A stretch of 64,000 nt of DNA, taken from assembly GCF_945859705.1 (NCBI RefSeq), contig NC_079136.1, positions 48,994,094 to 49,058,093 of the forward strand. The letters are read 5' to 3'. A program made the position numbers and the translations under genes. Origin of the DNA: Episyrphus balteatus. Taxonomy: Eukaryota; Arthropoda; Insecta; Diptera; Syrphidae. The notes below the pieces were generated by a model that worked only from the letters and a program-made list of their open reading frames with translations, did no database searches and was not told the origin of the DNA. Shown piece by piece: positions 56,387 through 64,000 of this stretch; the stretch's first letter is position 1; each line of letters starts with the position of its first letter.

Positions 56387-57452
56387 GACAATAGTGAAAA
56401 AAGGTCAAATGGGAATAAAGTTAAACGGCAAATTAAAAATAACTAAGTTGCTGATAAGAATTGGAGGTAGATTATGAGCTTGCAATAATCCAAATAACAA
56501 ATACTTTGCTCGTCGAAAGAAAACAGCTGCTTACTGCTTTGACTGATAACATTTTTGACAGTTTAATGGTTGATGGAGAAGATAAATCGGAAACCGTTTT
56601 CGAATTTGTTTAATATACTTAACAATAGATGGCGCACTCAATTTTCTTATGGTAACTGCACACTGTAATTTATTAAAAATTATTTTAAAGTACAAGTGTT
56701 AAGCTAGTATGCTGCTGATGCGAAACGAAATCTTTCGTGGCTTTTCACGAAAAGATCGAAATTTTTGTTATCCTCACCCTTGCCTACAACCTGACTGTTA
56801 AGGCGATTGAAAAATCACAGTGCAGCAAGGCCTTTACGTAGGGGAAAGTGGCCTAAAATGGCACCCCAAGGTAAAATGGCCCCCTTGCTAGAAATCGTGG
56901 AATCGAACATAATTAGAAAGTTTTATGAACGCAATTCTTTACTTTATCTGGCAAAATCGACATATACGAAATTTTAGCAAACATTTAGCTATTTATTTAG
57001 CCATTATTTGAAATTTGACTACCTCAAAAAGTACACTCGTTAAAATTATCTGAATTTGTTTTTGCAAAAAAAGTATAAAAAACATCTTATTTTGCAAAAA
57101 GAAGTTAATGTATGTATGCGTGAAGTATTTCTCATTAATTTATTGAAATAAGTTGGCTTATAGGCTTTTCACACCTGACCCAAAAACGCGGTTTATGGCA
57201 AAAAGTTTTCAAAAACCTGAAAAGCGTTCACAACACAAATTTACAGGTTTTTGTTTGACGTTTAAAATTTTTTGACATCTACCTAAATGTCAAGTTTTCG
57301 ATGGGATTTAATTTTTGTTGTTTAAATCAGCTTGAGCTTACAAAATTGGTCAAATAAAATGAACTCTGACAATTTAAATATAATTTTATTTATTTGGTCG
57401 TTAAATTTGTCATGAAGTATATCTTATTAATTTATTGAAATAAGTTGGCTTA
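56387..57452. other. Upstream of NIT2; repeat-rich intergenic DNA
   Basis: The first ~250 bp should contain the NIT2 promoter. Further right are GGCCTAAAATGGC-type repeats (56868-56895 and again near 57940) and a ~40-bp direct repeat (57120-57163 and 57415-57455, sharing TTAATTTATTGAAATAAGTT). No gene. Confidence 0.45.
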
Positions 57453-57880
57453 GAGCCAATTTTTCAATCTTCTAATAAACAGTCAGATAACTGTTCGACT
57501 AATAAAGTTATTAGGCTCATAAACAATCAGATAAAAACATTGAATTTTTCAATCAAGAATAATTTATTCTACAGAATAACAAAAAAAAAATTGTCAAATT
57601 CAAAAATATTTAAAATTAAACGTCATTTTAATTCATGATTGTTTTTGTTTTCTTGTGTTCCACTGTATTTTTTTCAAAATTCTTTCAAAACAGCTTTGAC
57701 AACTGACACAATATTTTTGTTGAGATTATTCCTTAGAATAATTTTTATTCGTCTCTGAAAGAAGCAGATAGTTTTATTCTAAGGAATAAGCTATATCTGC
57801 TTGTTGAAAAATTGATTTTTTCTCTATCCTTAGGAATAAGTACTAACTGACTGTTTACCTGACTATTGAAAAATTGGCCC
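57453..57880. mobile_element. 428-bp MITE with TTA target duplication
   Basis: Ends GAGCCAATTTTTCAATCTTC and, in reverse, GGGCCAATTTTTCAATAGTC. TTA is on both sides. PIF/Harbinger type inferred. Confidence 0.8.
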
Positions 57881-58019
57881 TTAGAATGATTTTAGATTTT
57901 TCGGTATAAAGTATAAATTCAAAAAACCCAAAATGGGTAAAATGGCATACCTACTTTCACATGCTATTTTATACTTACTTTCACATTTTTATTTTTATAT
58001 ACTGAAAATGGTTTCTTAA

Positions 58020-58106
58020 CCCAACAAACAATATCCCTTCTATAAAGCTTTACAGGAGCTACATTACCACCTGTAAAGCTTTATAGAAGCAAATTTGTAA
58101 GTCGGG
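58020..58106. mobile_element. Mini-palindromic element, copy 3 (87 bp)
   Basis: CCCAACAAACAATATCCCTT to AAATTTGTAAGTCGGG, with CTATAAAGCTTTACAG and its inverted partner. Confidence 0.7.
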
Positions 58107-58801
58107 AATATAAACAATCTACAGAGAGGAAGTCCTGGACTGAGGAAAGTCCTTGATTCCGCAAAAAATATGTGAAAAAACATCCAAAACATTCGAAGTA
58201 GCAAAAACTTCAGTAAGGAGACGAGCAACCAACATGAACAGGGTTTTAAATGACTCGTAGATGCCAGAAATTTCAAACTCGTAAGATTTTTGAGATAATA
58301 AGAAAACAGCACGTTTTAAATGCACGTTTAAAACGCTTTCTTACGTTTGTCAAAAAAAAGCGTACTTAGGAAAAGCGTCATTGTGGGAGGTTACGTTACA
58401 CAGATTTCGTATAATTGAACTTTTGGCAGTTGCCCAATCGACGGCAAAGCGTGATTGTGTTTCTGCTTTTAAACAGTTTTTAGAAGAAGAAAAACTTATC
58501 TTACAGACACTTAACAAAACATGTTGAAATAAATAACCTCACATTAAAGGATAATTTTAAAAAGAGTCAAAATGACTTTCTTTTTTTTGGATTTTATAAC
58601 AACTATAAGTATTAAAAAAAAAAAAAAAGACACAATTTTTCTAACTTCGGATTCGAGTTCAGCAGAAATCTTGTCGAACAGCACAATTGAGTACAAATGC
58701 AAAGTGCTTATTGAACAAAGTTTGTAAGATGACATAAGTATTTTGTCATTTCAAATAAGCTCAAGAATTTCAAAAATACTGTTTTTTTTTTACATCGATT
58801 T

Positions 58802-60130
58802 AAGGCCGTGTTTGAATTGGGTTAAATATTTAACCAAGTAAAATTAAAGTCTTTTCTAGTCTTTTGTTACACAGTGGAACAGTTATCCTGAAGAAAAACT
58901 GAAAAGGAATTGAACTTTTCTTTGCTTGTGGTCGCGTTAATTTAATAAAAGAAAAAGAAAAAAAAACCCTTAATGACCACCATATTAAAAAAAAATCAAA
59001 AACAATAAATTAAATTAAAAATATTGGTCAATTATTTAACTTAAAACTTTAAAATTTTTTATTTAAAATTTTATGGATTTCGAGTCCAGTATGAATGTAT
59101 ATCAAGGGAAAAAAAATATTCTTTGATATATTTCACTTTATTGATATCTAATGAAAAAAATTGGATGTGCATGAGAATCAAAAATAAAATTCACGGAACA
59201 CGGAGTTTGTATATTTTTAAGATTTATTAAAAAGTTTTTAGCACCATTAATCTTTTTGTTTTGCTGCTTCAACAAATTCTCCAGCCACGTCAAAAATTTA
59301 TTCTAATTCACACAGCTAAAGCGAAGGTTAAATTTTTAACAACTGAAAATTTTTTTATTCACCTCAATAGTGTCAAAAATTTAACCTCGGTTAAGGGGGG
59401 AAAACAATCTGGATTTTTATAATTTTTGCATTATTATTTTTTTCCCTAAAAATTTCATTTATCAACCGAAGAAACAATTTTATTGGTCTTAGACTTGAAT
59501 GAAGCCTCAAAAGACCCCAGATAGTCCCGAAACCCATGCGTTCCGAGTCTACCACAGTACAAAAACGAAAACTATAAACGCATTTTTCTCGAAACACATT
59601 TTTTTCCGCGCCGTGCAACGTAACTCAAAAACTAATGAAGCTATCGACTTGAACTTTGAAGCAAATTACTCCTTGAATAATTGGCCATTGCATGAACCTA
59701 AAAGTTGAATTTAATTTGTACAGTAAATACTATTTTAAATACTTCTTTGTAAGAAAAACACCTTTTTTTAGTTTTTTTGATTTCTAATTTTTATTTTTCC
59801 TTTTTAAAATATAATTTTAGATTCATACAATGCGTTTTAATATCATCTAACGATAAAAAATTTCTCTTTTGATATAAGATGGTTTCCTGGACCTGTGCGT
59901 TGCACGGCGCAAACTAGAGGCGCCAATTTTGAAGAGCTCTAGAGCCGCCATTTTTTTCTTTTTTTATTTGAAAAAAATTGTATCAATTCTTAATAATATC
60001 AGTAATATTTTGTTCTTTTACAAATTCTAATACGTGCTTTCAGTTTTTCATAAAAAATTATTAAAAAATCTGTCGCCCAGAGGGTTTTCCCCCCTTAAAT
60101 ATTTAACAGGCCGTGTGTAGGCCTTACTTA
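58802..60130. mobile_element. Host TIR element (TTAAATATTTAACC ends) carrying a TTAA insertion
   Basis: The left AAGGCCGTGTTTGAATTGGG followed by TTAAATATTTAACC is mirrored by the right end, which in reverse reads AAGGCCTACACACGGCC and then TTAAATATTTAACC. Boundaries are approximate. Confidence 0.5.
59395..60094. mobile_element. 700-bp TTAA-flanked element (piggyBac-type signature)
   Basis: GGGGGGAAAACAATCTGG at the left, in reverse GGGGGGAAAACCCTCTGG at the right. TTAA lies at 59391-59394 and 60095-60098. Inside, GCGCCGTGCAACG (about 59608) and CGTTGCACGGCGC (about 59899) are inverted. No transposase. Confidence 0.75.
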
Positions 60131-60849
60131 CACTAGAACACACAGGAAGCAACTCAGGCCATTTTCAACACTCTCTTCTTCTTCAATTGCAAAATTGCCA
60201 GAAATTTCAAACTCGTATGATTTTTGAGATAATAAGAAAACAGCACGTCAATTAATTTTAGCTACTAAGGATGAGTAAGTATGGAGCAGTATTCAGTCTT
60301 GAAACTTGACAGAATGGCAAAAATGGTATACAAAGAAGCAAAATTTAAACAAAATTATACAAAGAAGGAAAAAAAAATTTTAAGAGTTTCTTCTACCTAC
60401 TCATTTAAAAATATATGAGTACAGACACCTTTTTTTTTTTTAAATAAGCGAATGATTAACTTGATCATTATTAAGTCAGCAAGAAAATTAGGTATTTTAT
60501 CAATTTAAAAAAAAAAGTTACACATACACCCTAGTGACCCGTTAAGATTAAAGTTTCTATAATTTTGAAAACAATCCAAAATGGTCATTCGAAATTTTCT
60601 GATTGCGTGTTAATTTTGAGAGTTAATATATCAAGTCTCTTTCTAGCTTTTTTCGCTATTTGGAAAACTAAAAAAAATCAGTTTGCAATAAAAATTCCAA
60701 ATCTTATAATACAACAGTATAATCAAATGCCTTTCCACATCTTTATTAATACACAACTTATAACTTATAATAAAAGGCAATGTAAGTTAGATCTCCATTT
60801 ATAATCTCTATGACATCCACTCCAACAATGGCATCCATATAGTTATTTA
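60131..60849. other. Intergenic DNA right of the 58-60 kb repeats
   Basis: No gene recognised. The 79-codon frame at 60565-60804 has no family features. The last part is probably the PHYHD1-like 3'UTR (leftward transcription). Confidence 0.5.
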
Positions 60850-61870
60850 TCAATCAGTTCGTTCATACAATACAGGGAAGGGTTCATCTTTCGGTGGCTG
60901 TAACCAATTGTCTTCGGAATATTTCGTATTATCAGTCTCAATAACATGGAAGGTATATGCGTGACGACTCTTATTCGATCGATTGTGATCACTTTTATGC
61001 ACAACTTGACCATGAATAATAATGCAGGTTCCTATTTGAAACAAAAAGTATTAACACCAAATCGAACATAATTCATAGGTGATGAATTACCTTTGCTAAC
61101 TGTGATTGGAGTAAAGTTCGATGTTGGATATATTGGAGCAGGTCTATCGTAGATTAGAAGCTCACTTGACTTCAAATCTGGATTTCTCATGAATCTTCTA
61201 TGAACACCGCCCTTATGCGATCCTTTGATGAATTGCAAGCAACCATTTTGAAGTGTTGTATCTTCCAAGGCAAACCAGAAACCAATTGCTGTACTGGGTT
61301 CAGTATGTAAATACCAAGCATCTTGATGAGCAATAACTGTCGAAAAAGCAGTTTTATAAAAAAGAACGTAAGAGAGAATGCTCTGCGATCATACCTTCTC
61401 CGCCAATACCAGGATGCTTGTAAATGTACATACTTTGGCAAACTGCAGGTTTTCTGTAGTTTAATTGCCAACATATTTCTTTCACTCGATTGCTGAAGGT
61501 AATTTTCTTAAAAGTCTCATTTTCAACATGAAGAGCATGTCCCACCTAAAATAGTACAGTAGACCAAAATGTTTAAGAATGTGATGCAAAAATAGAAAAG
61601 CAAACTCACTTTATTCAATGCACACATTGGATCGACCAGTAATTCTCCATTTTCACCAATTGCACCTTCTTCAAAGAAATAACGAACTTTATTGCCCGAT
61701 TCTAGGAAATAATTTTCCTTCGATTGTTGCTTTTCACTATTGATCGTGCTGAAGATAATTCTTTCACTTTTTGGTGCTTCCATGCATAATGCACGTCCAG
61801 ATTTGTATAATTCTTCAGTCTCTTCGGGTGTAAGAAAGTCTTCAATGACAACGAAGCCATTTTCCATGAG
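60850..61870 (-). CDS. PHYHD1-like phytanoyl-CoA dioxygenase domain protein (5' end not found)
   Basis: Spliced CDS complement of 61610-61870, 61395-61545, 61091-61336 and 60850-61031, giving 278 residues from the first Met (61867). Human PHYHD1 has 291. This is an Fe(II)/2-oxoglutarate-dependent oxygenase; the human protein is active on 2-oxoglutarate but its physiological substrate is unsettled. Fe ligands are visible: His140 and Asp142 (VIAHQDAW) and His230 (HGQVVHKS), and the 2-oxoglutarate Arg241 (SRHAYTFHV). Other family blocks are NGFVVIEDFLTPEE, VGHALH, QSMYIYKHPGIGGE, EDTTLQNGCLQFIKGSHKGG and ENWLQ-like DNWLQPP. An acceptor (TTTTACAG) sits 3 nt before ATG and CTC ATG is in frame. About ten more N-terminal residues probably come from an upstream exon, to the right or beyond the window. 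In Drosophila the counterpart would be CG14688, from memory. Confidence 0.93.
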
Positions 61871-64000
61871 CTGTAAAAAAAAAATTATAAAGCTAATTAA
61901 TGATCAATTAATCTTATTAAGGAAACAATAATTATGTTTTTACTAGACTGCCAGTCTACATGATAAGAATTACAAAGTTTCATAATTTAGAAAGAAAAAG
62001 AAACAAACATTTTGTCTCTTGGAATCGAAATCAAAGGTTAGAAGATCAGTTTGAGTGCTGATAAGGAATAAGCTATTATAATATTTTATTATCAGTATAA
62101 TTTTATTGAATATTACTTAGTAAATATCAAAGTCTATACTTAATTTGTGATAGGAATAAAAATAAAATAAATAATATTTAAATCAGTTTTTTTTTGTTCT
62201 TGAGGAGAGCTGTTCATTCACTTTTGATTAGTAAATTAATTTTGATTATCAGTTAGATCAGGCGCGTGGAAATTTTTTCCATTTTATATTGATAAATATA
62301 TTTTTGTTTTTACTAACTTATATTTAACCAACGACAAGGTCACAATTACATTTATAATTGATTTGAGTGTTTTTTTTTTGTAGTGATTCAAAGAAAAGAC
62401 AAATTACTAAAGTAAGGTTATCTTTAAACTTAATCGCAAATATTATTCAGTATAGCAGATTTTTGAATTAGAAATAATAAATTTTAATAATTATAGAATA
62501 TCCAATATCAAAGACAAACATGATGAATACGTAACAAAGATACAATAGTTTTCTTTAACTTTTTATGAAAAAAATATAATATAAGATTTTGTTTGAAATT
62601 TGCCTAATTTGTATATAAAGTAAATCGTTGTTAAAAGCAGTGATAAGTTAGTACTTAGACAACAATTTATATTAATATTAATAATTTTTATTCAAATTCA
62701 AAATAAATCTTAGATGGTTTAAAAATATTTGATTAAAAATACATCAAACTTTAAACTTAAAAGGAATGCAAAAAATATAAACCTTGTTTTAAGATTACAA
62801 AAACATCTTTTTGAACGGTTTCGACAAAGAATTATTTTTGAAAATTGTTGGAGCGGTTTTTTTTTTATATAAATTTGTTTCTTATAATTAAAAATTTTCT
62901 AAAATTTTGGAGAAAAAAAGTTATTATTTTTACGAAAATAATAACCGAAACTTAATATCGTACTAATTTTCACTTGCGATATAAGTAGGATAAAAATAGA
63001 TGGATCAAGTAAGGCATTCGTAAAAAAAGTTGATATAACTACACCGAGAAAAAAAGACAAGCGGTTTCCGTATTTAACTAAGCGGATTTTTGTTTATGGT
63101 TTTTGGCAAGATAACTTCCGTCTAAACTTTTAAAGTTTTGTTTCTTGTTGTATTTTTTTAATTAAAATTTATATTAAAATGAAATGAAGATCACTTTAAA
63201 TTTAACAGAATTTAAGCGGATTGAACTTATTTTAAGCGGAAATCTTTTGATTAAAGGGGGAGGGAGGTGAGCATCATCTTATTTTAAGGTGCTCTTTTTT
63301 GTCTGTGAATCAAAAAATACTATTGCAATATTAGTTATTAATGTATTGTGAAATGTGTTGAGGAAAAATTGAATATTTTATATTAAAAAAAAACGAAATG
63401 TTATAATATTAAGAGAATCTCTCAAGCCAAATTCAAATTCTTGCAAGTAGGTACTCGGAACTCGGAAGTGCACTCGACAATGCACATATGGGTATTTGCC
63501 AGTTTTACGCGGACAAAATTATTTTGCCGGTTTTACTTCATCGACAAGGTAAAAACTTGTATTTAGTACTTGAATAACGTATTTTAACTGTGGATTTCAA
63601 AAAAAAACATTTTTCTTCCAAAACCAATTTTTGATTAAACAAAAAAGTTTCAAGTATGGACCCAAATGGTCTATTAAAATGCTTATAAATGGAGTTTTAT
63701 TAATGGTATCGACAAAATAAAGGTCTTAAAATTTAGGAAAAATTATAAGGAATCAGATTCTGTAATTCAAAAAGTTGAATCTTAAAAAAAAAAACTAAAT
63801 ATGGATGCATGAAGAAAAGGTAGGCATTTTAAAAAGCCTAAAACGTTTAAAAGGAGCAAATGTGTCGAAGTTGCACTTAGTTGCAATTTTTTTTTGCAGA
63901 TTCAATTAGATACGAGTTTAACCTTTAGAAAACATTAAATTTTATGACACAATAATGTAAAATAGTATAACTTTTCACAGAAAGAAAACTATTTGTACGT
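61871..64000. other. AT-rich DNA upstream of the PHYHD1-like gene
   Basis: I see no exon, RNA gene or clear transposon. It probably includes the first intron of the PHYHD1-like gene. A G/C-richer patch at 63470-63550 has no identifiable feature. Confidence 0.5.

Larger units (their letters stand above)
58261..60248. repeat. ~52-bp direct repeats 1.9 kb apart
   Basis: GCCAGAAATTTCAAACTCGT, then GATTTTTGAGATAATAAGAA and AACAGCACGT, at 58262-58315 and again at 60198-60247 with essentially one mismatch. The intervening DNA is a TIR host element plus a TTAA insertion. Confidence 0.75.

Overview
This is a stretch of AT-rich, intron-bearing, repeat-dense nuclear DNA from an insect, almost certainly a fly (Diptera, Brachycera-like). 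The coding exons read as clear dipteran versions of conserved animal proteins: Nop56, Mats/MOB1, AP-1 sigma, a dynein intermediate chain fragment and the lap/AP180 tail. Splice sites are canonical, introns range from about 55 nt to 16 kb, and nothing is bacterial. The species cannot be named from the sequence alone.

Layout, left to right. (1) 1-318 holds the last two exons of an unrecognised gene. The final coding exon of lap (AP180/CALM clathrin adaptor) follows at 1435-1943 (+). (2) 1.9-7.5 kb is AT-rich 3'UTR and intergenic DNA with one long-TIR MITE. (3) 7.5-9.24 kb is the complete Nop56 gene (-). (4) 9.6-19.6 kb is a ten-kilobase island of nested transposons. Its centre is a 4,967-bp element with 22-bp terminal inverted repeats and TTAA target duplications (piggyBac-type signature). 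That element carries an intron-containing, decayed copy of the cytoplasmic dynein intermediate chain gene (short wing) and a second, unidentified spliced fragment. (5) 20.2-24.06 kb is the complete mats/Mob1 gene (+), with a possible alternative last exon. (6) 26.5-42.7 kb is AP-1 sigma (-), stretched over 16 kb. It has two mutually exclusive 14-codon terminal exons 10 and 12 kb downstream of the common part, and its introns hold a 12-copy ~125-bp tandem array that looks like a Helitron/DINE-1-type element. (7) 42.9-48.8 kb is a second nested island, including a 1.6-kb trimer of a tRNA-promoter-bearing repeat with a poly(A) tail and a 10-bp target duplication. (8) 49.1-55.26 kb is a golgin-45 (BLZF1) orthologue (+) with a dead Tc1/mariner copy in its 4.7-kb intron. 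(9) 55.38-56.39 kb is omega-amidase NIT2 (-), tail-to-tail with golgin-45. (10) 56.4-60.8 kb is more TIR elements. (11) 60.85-61.87 kb is most of a PHYHD1-type phytanoyl-CoA dioxygenase (-), with its 5' end not found. The last 2 kb holds nothing recognisable.

The genes are unrelated housekeeping loci: rRNA 2'-O-methylation, Hippo signalling, clathrin/AP-1 traffic, Golgi structure, and small-molecule enzymes. There is no operon-like logic. The distinctive features are the Russian-doll transposon insertions, several datable by the exact empty site seen in a sister copy, the transposon-borne dynein gene fragment, and alternative last exons in two trafficking/signalling genes. All coordinates come from reading the sequence by eye. 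No searches or alignments were run.
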